64,000 bases of DNA. Origin: Paraphaeosphaeria minitans (Eukaryota; Ascomycota; Dothideomycetes; Pleosporales; Didymosphaeriaceae). The stretch spans positions 3,782,001 to 3,846,000 of the forward strand of contig WJXW01000001.1 in NCBI GenBank assembly GCA_015832175.1, read 5' to 3'. The notes beneath the pieces were generated by a model. That model was not told the DNA's origin and did not search any database. It was given only the letters and a program-made list of their open reading frames with translations. The position numbers and the translations under genes were made by a program. Positions 22,780-34,605 of the stretch are shown here, one piece after another. Numbering within the stretch: position 1 is the stretch's first letter; every line of letters begins with the position of its first letter.

Positions 22780-25700
22780 ATTAAACTGCTAATAAGTAAG
22801 AGCCTTTGTAAGGCTATCTGCTAGCATTTTACTAGTTAGAAGATATTCTACTTAAAATAATCCTTTTGTATACTTTTACCGCAACTATATGTTCTAAATA
22901 TCTACATAGCGCAGTTAAGTAGTGATTCTTTTATTCTTTCTAATTACTAAATAAATAGTTTAAAGATTGTTATAATAGACCTTCTATAAAGGTCCTAGAT
23001 CTAGAGTAAGCTTAGTAAAGAATCTCTTAATTACTATAGCTGCTTTACTTATATATTTAAGCGCTAGAAGCTCTACTTCTGTTATTAAAGTAGTGATTGT
23101 GTTCTGTTAAGCTGCTTTCTATAGGATAGCTCTTCTAAATAATAGGATAATATATCTATAGAAAGATTGCTGTAATATTGGATTATTAGCGAATAAGGCA
23201 TCTCTATATATTAGTAGATTATGTCTATTATAGTCTCTAAAGACTATAGCCTGCTATCTAGTTTAATAGAGGTAAAGGATTATATAATTAATAGCAGCAA
23301 AGTGTTCTTTACTTAGATTTGTTAGAAAGTGTAATAGTTTTAACACTGCAAAGGCTATATCTAGGCGTAGTATAATTACTGTGTAAAGAGCTAATCCTAC
23401 CTCTTCTTAAAAGAGCTTTATTTCTTAAGGAGTAGCTTCTCCTGTGCTTGGAACAAGATCTTCTACTAATAGAGGTATAGTAGGAAAGCTCCTAGAGTTT
23501 AAAAGGTTAAACTTTTTTGTAATCTTATTAATGTAGGTATTATAGACTAGAGAAATTAATCTTGCTTCTCTGTCCCTAATTACTTAAATACCTAGGAACT
23601 ACTCTACTAGTCCTTTTAATTTAATCTTGTATTTATTCGCAATTTTCTTCTAAAAATCTAGGGCTTCTTTCTCTTTACTCTTGTAATAGAGAAGAAGAAT
23701 ATTATTAATATAAAATAGAATAATAATACTTTAATTATTATTAAAGAAAAGGCATAGCTCTTTTAGCAAAGCTAAGAGTCTATAAGATTAAAGTAATCCC
23801 GTAAATTCCTTATACTAAAGAAGTAGTGAATTTCTTAAGCTATACAAAGCTTAATTTAATTTTATATACTTTCCTAGCTTTTTAAAACTATTAGGTAATT
23901 TATAAGTTACTAGATTAGTCGCTGTAATAAGAGTATTTAGAAACGCTCCTACTATATTAAATTATAAGATTTCTAGATTGAATTCTGCTGCCAGAGCTAC
24001 AGCTAATTAAAAAGATCTTACTACTAGGGTAGCAGCATAGGTAGAGTAGAGAGTATTCTTTTTCTAAAGATCTCTTTTTATAATAATTTAAGCTTTACAC
24101 TTTTTAAAGTATCTATTTTAATTAAACTTGTAGGTAAAGACCCACTTTAAAGGGAGTAGTTACTCTAACACCTCTAATTGTTTAATCTCTATCTAGATAC
24201 CTTTATCTCGTAAAGTTAAGATCTCCTTATAAGCAGTAAGGAGGAATAGCTTCCTATATAGACAATTGTAAAGGTGTTTCTATAAGCTTAGCTCTAGTAT
24301 AAGCTTATTTTTATAAGTCTAAGCTGCATAAGACGCTTTAGGCGCTTTTTTAAGTATAGAAGCGAATACTATTATATTTAGTGTAATATATTCTTCTTAC
24401 TTAAACTAGGCCTCTACTATTTTTAGTATAAACGTGTGCTCTAATATTGTATTAAGATTACTTTAAAGATAATTAGCAATTAGTATATAAGCACCTAGCT
24501 TCTACTTACCCCCTAGCTAATTGTCCTAATTATTTTGCTTCCTTAATCTTTATAATAGCAGATAGTAATTTATTAGTTAGTTAATTTCTAGTACTTTACT
24601 ATAATTTCGCCTACTTATTCTGCTTACCTTTAGATAGATCTGCCTTTGCCTTTAGCGCGCTAGTAGGTTATCTACTTTATCTAGCGTAATTAAGTTATCT
24701 GCGCTAGGTTAATTAGTAACCTAATTAGTTTCTACTAATAAATAGGGTATTAAATCCTTAGATTCTGGCAGGCTAGCTCTCTTAGTAGTGTTCTAGTGGC
24801 TGCTAGATATCTCTTAATCGCTTAATAGATTACTTCTAAAATTACCTAGCTCTAGTGTCTAATTAGGGGTTATAAGTCCTATACTTCTTTTCCCACTTAA
24901 GCGAATTCTTAGCTACTAGCTAGCTAAGCCTATAGCTCGCTTAGTAGTAGGTACCTTAGGTTCTTAATTACTTAGCTAGCCTATTTTACTTTTAATTACT
25001 TAAGGGTTACTTATAGGTCTAGTAGTAGTTCTTATATACTTGTTTATTTTAGGAAGAATATTAAGCGTGTTTTTATACGCTTCTCCTAGATTATTTAGCT
25101 CTCCTTTTTAGAGGCTTTCTTCTATTTTTAATACTTTTATCTTTAGAATAGATTATTTCTCTAATTCTTTATAGAATAAGGACTTATTAAACCTTACGTT
25201 TTGTGTAGTAATTACCTAATTAAGCTAGGGAATCTATATTTAGTAGATATTAGAAGCTTTATAGCCTACTAGGTATTTAATATAGCCCTTAGAATTTACT
25301 TTAAATTCTCTTTTATCTCGCCTAGCTGCACGCTCTTAATCTAAAAGGTAAGCTTAGTAGCTATAGGCGTAGACAGCACTCTAGTTTAGACAAAGATTGG
25401 CTGTCCTATATTATATTTTTGCTAGTTTAAAATAATAAAAATATTGTCTAAACTAAGTATCTAACGTTTTATTAGGTGATTAATAGCCTAATACTAGGCT
25501 AGGAATTATTCCTTAGAGCTAGTATACTGCTTATATAATCTTAGGCTAGAGATTTAATAGTAGACTTACGCTTATTTATATTTTAATTACTTTTATTATA
25601 AGCTCTTAGCCTACTCTTTCTATAGCGCTATTAGGCTTATGCGTATAAGGCAGTAGTCTACTAATTATTATCCTTTTCTAATTAGCCTAAAATTTGTACT

Positions 25701-27900
25701 AGAATTTCCCTCTCTATAGAAGTGTTGCTATATTATTATCCTAGTGGATTTTTGTGATTCGAAGCTCGTATTTTGTATTAATAAGAGCTAAGAAATCCTG
25801 CTACACTCTTATTATCTTAGAAAGCGTCTTTGTTCTAAGATTAAAAACGTAAGGTTTTTTACTAAAATCTTCTTTAATTAGTAAAACCTAGTTTTCTTTA
25901 TTTTAAGTAGTGGGCATATTAAATAGATCCTAGGATAATAAGTAAAATGGCCTAGGTGATTATTCTCTAGGTTTTTTAGAAATTACCTAGGTTGCGTATG
26001 CAGTAGTATAGTGCTTACAATTCTTTCTTAATATTCTAGTAATTTTTACACCTTAGGCTGTAGTTACTAGAGCTTATAGGGCTCTACTTCCTATATGCCC
26101 TGCTTAAAGGTGTTAGAGGTCCTTAGAATCTAATCTCTTAATATTAACCTAGGATAATCCTTTAGTAGTCACACTTATAATAGTTAGACAAGAGTGGATT
26201 AGCTTATATTATAGAAAAGTAAAGTTATGCTTATATTTTAGGTCTACTAAGATAACGCTTTGTTCTAGGCTTCTAATTCTAAAAGTGTAATCTAAACTAA
26301 AGTACTAAATCTTTGCTTTCTTCAAAAGAGCTTCTAATATAATATTTATATAAAAGCCTTCTACTACTTTTACTCCTTAGAGTAGTAGATCTTCTATAAA
26401 TCTCCTATTTTTCCTATGTAAAGTGTTCTTAATTAGTCTATTACTAATTTTTAAGATTAGGAGGCTTTGTGTACCTACCTCTACACTCTCGTTTAATAAT
26501 TAAAACGTCTTAGGAATAAGTCTTTTGCAATTGTTAACTAGGTGAACTACTACAGCACTATCTAGTATTATATATTCTAATAGAGGAGAAGCGTTAGAAT
26601 GTAGAGTAGAGTAGACACCTAATGCTCTATTATCTGTAGGCAGATTAAATAGGTTTAGTAGAGTAGTAGTAATACTACTAGAATACTTAATAGTTTTAGT
26701 AGAGGATTGTTTCTTATTCTATCCTGCCTTTGTGATCGCATTACAAAGGTTTAACCACTTAGGCTACTTAAGTTAATTAAGAATCTCTAATTTTTCTTTA
26801 TTAGTAAGATTAAATAACGATGTTCTATTCTAGAGTGATCCAGCTATCGCGATTTAAAGTCTTTAGCACTCTATTAGTTTCTACCTATAAGTATAGGGCT
26901 TATAGGGACAGTTTAGTTGTTTCTTTGTCTAATTAGACAAACTAGAACTATTAGAGTTAATAGATTGTCTTAATAATCTATTAAAAGTGGCGAATACCCT
27001 ACTTATTTTATTAGAACTAGATTAGATTAAATACTTCTAGATAAGCGCTAAAAATACTTTCCCTAGATTGTCTAGCGTGATCTAATTCTATTCTAGCGTC
27101 TTATTCTAGATTAGCTGTTAGTTTATTAATTAGGCCTAATTTAGTGCTATACGCGCGGTAATTATATCTAGGAAATCTTAGGTAGTAAGCAGTCCGCTAA
27201 TTTCGCTAATTAAGTAGGTCTTTGCTTTTTAATAGAGGAGCTGCCACTCTTTAAACTAGGTCTTAGGACTTTATCTTACCTACTTAGCTTACTTAAGATA
27301 AGCGCAGTATAAAGCTTAAATATTATTTTGTGTAGCTCCTTTATTTAGTGCGAGATCTTCCTTTAAGAGTTAAATTAGGAACTAAAGCGTAGTTTGGCGT
27401 GTATTAACTAGAGTGATTATAGTAGGAGTAAGTAGATTAGGCGATACTATAGCGTTTACCTAAGTCTAGAGATTCTATATCTTAGTATAGTCTGCTTACT
27501 AGTCTAAAACTGCTGCTCTGTATTCCGCTATTTATAAAGGAAAGCTCTTTTTATCTATTTTATACTTAGTAAGCTCTGCTTTATATAATTAAATACTCGC
27601 TATAGAGGCTGTATCCGCAATTAGTGATAGTTTCTGTAGAAGTAGAGGTTATTCTAGCTTTACATAATTAATTGCTAGAGCGTTAATTGCCTCTAGGTTA
27701 ATTTAGTTCTAGATTCTTTTTGAGTTTACTTAGAATTAAAGCTAGATAAACTAGTAGGGCTAGCTAGCGCGATTAATAAGCTATACTTCTACTATTTTAA
27801 CAATTTTTGTAATTAGAAATAGGGGGGTTATATTATAGAGAGGTTCTAAATAGAGTGTTGTATAATAATTTAAGCGTTGCTAAGTAAGTAGGGAGAATTA
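22780..27900 (-). pseudogene. Copia-C gag-pol remnant
   Basis: Minus strand, high to low: a Cys-rich gag segment near 26940-26880 (CPYKPYTYR...EC); retropepsin near 26580-26541 (YIILDSAVVVHLVNN, active-site DSG mutated to DSA); GAG-pre-integrase near 26110-26040 (AGHIGSRAL); integrase across about 25900-24900; RT near 23725-23680 reading ILFYINNILLLYY, where family members have FYVDD, so both catalytic Asp became Asn; RNase H from about 23330 (ADNP...) to 22780 (MLADSLTKALT). Stops are frequent and of RIP type. Confidence 0.85.
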
Positions 27901-27929
27901 TCCTACGTTCTAAGCGCTAGGCTTATAAC

Positions 27930-28124
27930 TGTTATAGTAAAAAGGGCTTAAACTATTATAGGATATTTAGGAGCAGAGTTATAAAGAATACAAATAGCTA
28001 ATTGTAGGAAAGGATGCCGAAAGGGCAGACTATATATAAAAGAAACGAGCCTCTTAGTAAGAATCCTGTAATCTAAATTAGTGGATCCAGAAAGAATCAC
28101 GGAAGTGAGTGTTTTACTTTAACA
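27930..28124 (-). repeat. LTR-C, 5' LTR (195 bp)
   Basis: TGTTATAGTAAAAAGGG to TACTTTAACA, the same length as the left LTR and differing mainly by C/T and G/A transitions (e.g. CTCGAACTATCACAGG versus CTTAAACTATTATAGG). Confidence 0.93.
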
Positions 28125-29583
28125 CTTCTTTACTATTTTAGAGAAACTGTAACTTCTTCCTATCTTTAGCAACTTAAAGTAACGTACAAAGATTACTAAG
28201 TAAGCCTTCTACTATGTTTTTAGGGTTAAATATAGCTTATTTAAGGTTAAGATAGCTACGGCATGCTTATATAATAATAGTGTATAGTTATAGTTTACTA
28301 CTAAAGCCTTGTCTAAGAGCCCTTTAGGCTAAAGTAAGCTTATTAATTATTACTTCTAGGCCCTTATATAATATAGTAGCTAGATTATCCCTTTTATAGC
28401 GTTTAAAGGTAAGAGTGGTCTAGTCTATCTAGTACTAATTATAATTAACACTAGTGTTAAAGTGCCTATTTAGTCTATTGTATAATTTATCCTATAGAAG
28501 TCCTAGTCTAATATTATGTAGGTAGTAGGTACTCGCACGATTAGAAAGGATTCCTAAGAAAATGTTTATATACTAGTCTTATAGTATACCTAGCCTGTAG
28601 TATAGTTCTCTAAAGACTTTTGCCTTATCTACTAGGATGTTATATAGTCTACTAGTATAGTTATTCTCTTTACTCTAAGCCTTTTAAAAAAGAATAATCT
28701 TGTCTAGCTAGATATAAGTATAATCTCCTAGTTATTAAGGAGACTAGGAGTGTCTAGCCTCTTTGTACAATATAGTTTGTTAGGTAAAAGCAGTCTAGGT
28801 TTTAGGCTACTACTACTAGTATAGCTCTATATATAGTGTCTCTATCCTTACATATATAGGGATAGGCCCTAGCTATACTCTATATATATATATATATTGC
28901 CTATAGATAGTGTAAGTTACATTATTAGGATTATACAAAGCGGTTTAGGTTATAGTTATAGCATTATTATATAAAGAGTTTGTAGCTTATAGTTAAGCTG
29001 TAATAGTTTAAAGAGTTTCTTTATATAAGTGTCCTTTATTATAGAATTAGTAGCGATAAAGCCTTCCTTTATAAGAAAAGTAATAAGCTCTCTTTTTACT
29101 ATATAACTAATCTTATTAAAGGTTCTCTCCTTCTAGTTATTAAAATCTTTAGTAAAAGAAGAGATTACCTCTTTACCTTTAAGGCTGCTTACGCGATATT
29201 ACGCGATTATATACACTATATAAGTGTTTAGCTATTTTAGAGAAGGGGGTAGGTAGCTGTGTAGATCTACTCTATCTATCTAGTACTTTTGTGCAATGTC
29301 TCCTCTTAAGGTAATAGCCTTAATATTTATTACTTCCTCTACTTATTAAAGCTATATTACTTTGTCTTCTTACTAAGGAGGTAGTATTAATTATTGCGCA
29401 ACGTCCTTAGGTTATAGTTCCTTTAGGAAGTCTCCTAGTCTTAAGGCTATATTATTATTGTCTTTCTTAGTTATGCGACGTGTCTACGTTTAGTTATTAC
29501 TAGTTTAATTATACAACGTGTTTACGCTTAGTTGTTACTAGTTTAATTATATAATATGTTTTTTAGGGTTATAAATGTGCTTA

Positions 29584-29813
29584 CTATCTCCTTTCTTTTC
29601 TATAGAATAGCTTAGACTAGATTATGTGACTCTTTATAGATATGCGCGCTTTGTTTCTGCTTATTATATAATCTAAAATTTAATCTCTAGTAAAGGTATT
29701 ATCTCCTTTCTTTTCTATAGAATAGCTTAGACTAGATTATGCAACTCTTTATAAATATACGCGCTTTATTTCTGCTTATTATATAATCTGAAATTCAATC
29801 TCTAGTAAAGGTA
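29584..29813 (-). repeat. 115-bp tandem duplication in Copia-A3 leader
   Basis: Two adjacent units containing ATCTCCTTTCTTTTC, at 29586 and 29701, each ending AATCTCTAGTAAAGG. Other Copia-A copies have one unit, so the duplication is private to A3. The two units differ by several RIP-type transitions, so it arose before or during RIP. Confidence 0.82.
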
Positions 29814-29902
29814 ACAATATAGAGCCTACGTATTTAGCTTGTAGGGCGCTCTGTCTTTAGACCTTACTAGTTTGTAGTTAATTAGAATTAACTACTAATT
29901 AG

Positions 29903-30214
29903 TGTAGGTTTAGCTTAATCTATAATTAAGTATTTAAGGGTTAATAGTATACTATTGTGTAAAGGGTGAGAAGTAGGTTTAATTAATTACGTCTAGTCTA
30001 TTGTATAAAGGGGCACTAAGGGCATTATAAAGTCTCTGCCTCTTAGCGCTAACCTAAGTAGGGGGTTCTTGTGCAGGTCCTTATAGGTAGGTAAGGCCTT
30101 ATAAAGTCTCTGCCTCTTAGCGCTAACCTAAGTAGTGGGTCCTTGTGCGGGTCCCTATAGGTAGGTAGGCCCCTATTTCACTCAGTGCTATTTGTACGAT
30201 AAACTGTACAGATA
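29903..30214 (-). repeat. LTR-A, long form, 5' LTR of Copia-A3
   Basis: 312 bp from TGTAGGTTTAGC to GTACAGATA (ACA mutated), containing two 74-bp units. It is followed directly by the repeated 91 bp of Gypsy-B sequence. Confidence 0.86.
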
Positions 30215-32659
30215 GGTATACTATTATTCTCCTTCTTACGCTTTTTAATCTAGTAGTTCCTACTAGCGTCTACTAAGGTGTGCTTCTATTTTTTAACTAT
30301 CTATTATAGTATTATGTTGTTAATAACTCCCTTATCTACTATTATTTTTAGTTAATACGTAGGCTTTACTTATAATACATAATTACAGCGTTTAAATAAT
30401 ATTTTCTTTATACCCTAGTTAATCTACAGGTTATGTATTATTAACTAAGGTAATCCTAAGACTAACTTATACTTAGATCCTAGTAAGATATCTAAGGTAA
30501 GTTCCTCTCTATATCCTTAGACTATTATTATAGTAGTAACCTCCTAGTATATTTAAGGTGTCTTAGGCATTAGGGATCTATTTATAATATAGATAATATA
30601 GGGTACTTCTTTCTCTAATATTATAAGTCCTACTTATCTTACTATCTAATAAGATATAAAGTTCCTTTCTACTTCTAAGTCTATAAGAGCTTAAGCCTAT
30701 ATTCCTTTAAGCTATACTAGTAGCTTAACTAATACTATACTTACTATGGCATTTAATTTAATAAAGGCGTTTTCTTATCTAAGTTTAGGCCTAAAAAAGA
30801 CATCTATTCGCGTAGGTTATAATTAAGTTCTGGTGCCTAGTATACGTTTCTAAGCATCCGCTTCTATTATTACTTTTAAATACGTGGCTTATATAGATTA
30901 TCTTCTTCTTCTTCTTCTTCTTCCTGCGAAGATATTCTTCTGTTTTTTCTTTTATAGTCTTTACTATTCCTGTGTACTAGTTAAATTAGTAGTTCTATTA
31001 TTACTTTTTACATAGGGCAGTTTACAAAGCTATCTAAGTGTTTGGCTATATAGTAGTATTTGCAGTCTTAGTTTAGACACGTATACTAGTATAGTTATAT
31101 ATAGTCTCTATTAATAAGTATATTACAGTATTTATTACCCTTTAGCGTAAGGTAAGGAAAGTATTTTACTTATTATTTATCCTAAAGGTGTTTATTATAA
31201 GCTATAATAGGGCAGTCTATCTATATTTATTTATAGCGTAGTTTCCTTCTAGGTTATTTCTTATTCTCTTTTTTCTCTACCTTATATTATGTGTATGTTA
31301 GCTCTTCGCAATGCGCCTATATATAGAATTAGTGTGTAGGATTTTAGTAATCTAGATAGTACTTTAGTACGTAGTTTAACTTCTTATTTTTATAGGGTTA
31401 CATTCCTTTTAGTGCCTAGTAGGGTTCTATGTAGTTCTAAACATTTAGTTTATACTTAGGTAATATAGGGTTGTCTTCTTCCTGCCTACTTTGTAGGTAA
31501 GAAGTAGGAGATTTTAGTATCTCTTCTACGTCTTCTATATTATAGTATACGTTAGAGTTGTCTTTTAGATCTTTATATAGTTATAAATTAGGTAAATCTA
31601 ATTACTTACTTTACTCTAGTATAACGCGTTAGTAACTAAATAGCGTTATAATAACTTCTTATTCCTTATTAGGTTCTTAGTTCTTAATAGTTAGTATATT
31701 TAATTTAGTTTAATAGACTTTGTTCTTTAATCTATAGTTCCTAGCTATGTAGCCTAGTTTGCTATATATAAAGTATTTATAGGTCTTAGTTATTAGCTAT
31801 TAACTTCTATTAGAGACACGTTTATTAGGCTACTTAGGGCTTATCCTTCCTCCTTTTCCTTTACTTAAGTAGTTAAACTAGATATTTTCTATTAGTTTAT
31901 ATCTCTAGTAGTTCCTTAGCTATTGCTTTTAGACAATTCTAATAGGGTTCTTATAAACTACTTTTACTAGTTATCTAAAGCTTATTGCCTTAGGGTTTTA
32001 ATAGAGCTCCTATTACAGTAAAAACTATTCTTTATTAATTCTAATAGTTTCTTTATATAGTTCTTTAAGGTTAGTAATTTGCGCACTACTACGTAAGAGT
32101 TTTTTATATAGTTTCTGTTTAAGTCCTTATTTGTATATGTCCTAGAGAGATTTATTATCCTAGTTAAGCTATATAGTGTATCTGCGAAACTTAGCTATAT
32201 ACTTAGCTACTAATTGTTTCTAAGTTATAGTCTAAATCTTTACCTTTATAATAAAGTCCTTATTAGCGATTCTAAAGAGTTATTTAAGGCATTTTTTAAA
32301 GTTATTATAATTCTTAATAATGTTAACTGTATTAGCGTGCTTATTTACGTAATTGTTATTATTATTATTGTAGTCTATTCCTAGGTACTTTTTAAGGTAG
32401 GGATAGATCTATAATCCTATATCTCTTTATATATATATTGCTGCAAAGATAACCTTTTTTTTATTTTTAAGGGGTTTATCTAAGTTAAAAAAGTAGAGGT
32501 CTAACTAGAGAATCTAGACATTAGTTTAAAATTATTTACTTAAGTAGAGATTAGGTTTATACGCCTTACTACTATTCTTTATAGGAGTAATCTTAGTAGC
32601 ACCTAAAGCTATAGAAGAAGTAGAAGTTTATAAAGTACTTATATTAAGGGTGTTTAAGA

Positions 32660-33115
32660 TGTTAAATCTAAGAAGGTAGCTAGTTCTAAAGGGTTAAAGT
32701 TAGTTCTTAGGCAGGAGTACTTATAGAAGGTAGAAAATTTTATTAATATAATAGTATCTTACAAAGTGTAATAAGTTAATAATTTAGTCTACTAAAATCT
32801 AAATAATAGATTAATAAATAGATTAAATATAAGTATAAAAAGCTTATTCTTGCGTTTCTATATACTAAGTAGTCCTACACTTCCTAGAATCCTATACGTC
32901 CTAGAGTCCTATATGTCCTAGAGTCCTATATGTCCTAGAGTCCTGTGTAGGCGAGTCCCACGCGACCTAGAGTTCCTATATAGGCGAGGCCTGTGTAGTC
33001 CTTAGGACTTTTAGGACCTATAACTTATTATCTAACTGCTTAGTTAGATAACTCTAGCAGACTAGTAGTCTAATAAGCTTACGCCCTGCTGCTTATGCGC
33101 GGCTAGATCCTAACA
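32660..33115 (-). repeat. LTR-B, 5' LTR of Gypsy-B2
   Basis: 456 bp from TGTTAAATCTAAG to GATCCTAACA with intact TG...CA ends, followed by the target duplication GCTAT (33116-33120), after which Copia-A2 sequence resumes. Confidence 0.92.
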
Positions 33116-34029
33116 GCTATACTCTATATATATATATATTGCCTATAAATAGTGTAGGTTATATTATTAGGATTGTGTGAAGCAGTTTAAGTTATAGTTA
33201 TAATATTATTATATAAAGGGTCTATAGCTTATAGTTAAGCTGTAATAGTCTAAAGAGTTTCTTTACATAGGTGTTCTTTATTATAATATTAGTAGCAACA
33301 AAGCCTTCTTTTATAAGAAAAGTAATAAGTTCTCTTCTTACTATATAACTAATCTTATTAAAGTTTTTCTTTTTTTAGTTATTAAAATCTTTAGTAAAAG
33401 AAGAAATTACCTCTTTACCTTTAAAACTGCTTACGCAATATTACGCAATTATATATACTATATAAGTGTTTAGCTATTTTAGAGAAAGGGGTAGGTAGCT
33501 ATATAGATTTACTCTATCTATTTAGTACTTTTATATAATCTCTCCTCTTAAGGTAATAGCCTTAATATTTATTACTTCCTCTACTTATTAAAGCTATATT
33601 GCTTTATCTTCTTACTAAGGAGGTAGTATTAATTATTACGCGACGTCCTTAGGTTGTAGTTCTTTTAGGAAGTCTCCTAGTCTTAAGGCTATATTATTAT
33701 TATCTTTCTTAGTTATGCGACGTGACTGCGTTTAGTTATTACTAGTTTAATTATATAACATATTTACATTTAGTTATTGCTAGTTTAATTATATAACATG
33801 TTTTTTAGGGTTATAAATATACTTACTATCTCCTTTTTTTTCTATAGAATAGCTTAGACTAGATTATGCGACTCTTTATAAATATATACACTTTATTTCT
33901 GCTTATTATATAATCTAAAATTTAATCTCTAGTAAAGGTAATAATACAGAGCCTATGTATCTAGCTTATAGGGCGCTCTGTTTTTAGACCTTACTAGTTT
34001 GTAGTTAATTAGAATTAACTACTAATTAG

Positions 34030-34267
34030 TGTTAGTTTAGCTTAATCTATAATTAAGTATTTAAGGGTTAATAGTATACTATTGTGTAAAGGGTAAGAAG
34101 TAGGTTTAATTAATTACGTCTAGTCTATTGTACAAAGGGGCACTAAGGACCTTATGAAATCTCTACCTCTTAGCGCTAACCTAAGTAGTGGGTCCTTGTG
34201 CGGGTCCTTATAGGTAGGTAGGCCCCTATTTCACTTAGTGCTATTTGTACGATAAAATGTACAGACA
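34030..34267 (-). repeat. LTR-A, short form, 5' LTR of Copia-A2
   Basis: 238 bp from TGTTAGTTTAGC to GTACAGACA. It is followed by TAATT, the target duplication shared with 10510-10514, and 24 bp of A1 leader before the next LTR. Confidence 0.88.
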
Positions 34268-34291
34268 TAATTAGAATTAACTACTAATTAG

Positions 34292-34605
34292 TGTAGGTTT
34301 AGCTTAATCTATAATTAAGTATTTAAGGGTTAATAGTATACTATTATACAAAGGGTAAGAAGTAGGTTTAATTAATTACGTTTTGTCTATTATATAAAGG
34401 GGCACTAAGGACCTTATAAAGTCTCTACCTCTTAGCGCTAACCTAAGCAGTGGGTCCTTATGCGGGTCCTTATAGGTAGGTAGGGCCTTATAAAGTCTCT
34501 ACCTCTTAGCGCTAACCTAAGTAGTAGGTCCTTATGCGGGTCCCTATAGGTAGGCAGGCCCCTATTTTACTTAGTGCTATTTATATAATAAACTATATAG
34601 ACAAT
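34292..34605 (-). repeat. LTR-A, long form, 5' LTR of Copia-A1
   Basis: About 312-314 bp, from TGTAGGTTTAGC to TATATAGACA, with two 74-bp units. The Copia-A nest ends here. Confidence 0.85.

Larger units (their letters stand above)
21506..28124 (-). mobile_element. Copia-C: full-length Ty1/Copia element, innermost of the nest
   Basis: 6619 bp with 195-bp LTRs at both ends and the target duplication CTTCT (21501-21505 and 28125-28129) inside the gag of Copia-A3. The uninterrupted target is seen at 15738-15750. On the minus strand the 3' LTR is preceded by a purine-rich CACCTAGGGGGTG tract. Minus-strand pol domains: protease, GAG-pre-integrase, integrase, RT and RNase H, in Ty1/Copia order. 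All are RIP-damaged. An opposite-strand frame with its own TATA box lies between RNase H and the 3' LTR. Confidence 0.92.
20434..30214 (-). mobile_element. Copia-A3: second pol-less Copia-A copy, nested in Gypsy-B2
   Basis: Both LTRs are the long form of exactly 312 bp (20434-20745 and 29903-30214). The internal DNA, after removing Copia-C, is about 2.5 kb: leader, gag with knuckle, and tail, joined without pol near 21078-21089. Instead of a 5-bp target duplication, ~91 bp of Gypsy-B sequence is present on both sides (20343-20433 and 30215-30305). A private tandem duplication of 115 bp occurs at 29584-29813. Confidence 0.85.
16487..33115 (-). mobile_element. Gypsy-B2: chromodomain Gypsy element nested in Copia-A2
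   Basis: Full-length but interrupted. LTRs of 456 bp each lie at 16487-16942 (3') and 32660-33115 (5'). The target duplication GCTAT is perfect at 16482-16486 and 33116-33120. A polypurine tract (AGAGGGGGAGAATAA on the minus strand) abuts the 3' LTR. On the minus strand the internal region runs gag (32600 to about 31700), then pol toward lower coordinates, with the insertion of Copia-A3 between 30215 and 20433, then RNase H, integrase and a C-terminal chromodomain near 17695-17585. An opposite-strand frame follows at 17030-17572. Confidence 0.9.
10515..34267 (-). mobile_element. Copia-A2: pol-bearing Ty1/Copia element nested in A1
   Basis: Minus-strand order: 5' LTR 34030-34267, leader and gag (34029 to 33121, then 16486 to 15324 after the Gypsy-B2 interruption), pol (15310 to 11097), tail, and 3' LTR 10515-10752. 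Both LTRs are the short 238-bp form. The target duplication TAATT is perfect (10510-10514 and 34268-34272) and lies in the leader of A1. The pol region carries RIP-damaged integrase and RNase H recognisable as Ty1/Copia. Confidence 0.87.
7453..34605 (-). mobile_element. Copia-A1: pol-less Copia-type element, outermost of the nest
   Basis: Minus-strand order: 5' LTR at 34292-34605, 24 bp of leader (34268-34291), interruption by A2, then the rest of leader and gag from 10514 down to 8594, a solo LTR insertion, the tail (8281-7765) and 3' LTR at 7453-7764. Both LTRs are the long form (~312 bp). Gag joins directly to the tail near 8096-8107 with no pol. No matching target duplication was found at the outer ends (tatat on the left, attaa on the right), so one flank was probably rearranged. 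Confidence 0.75.
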
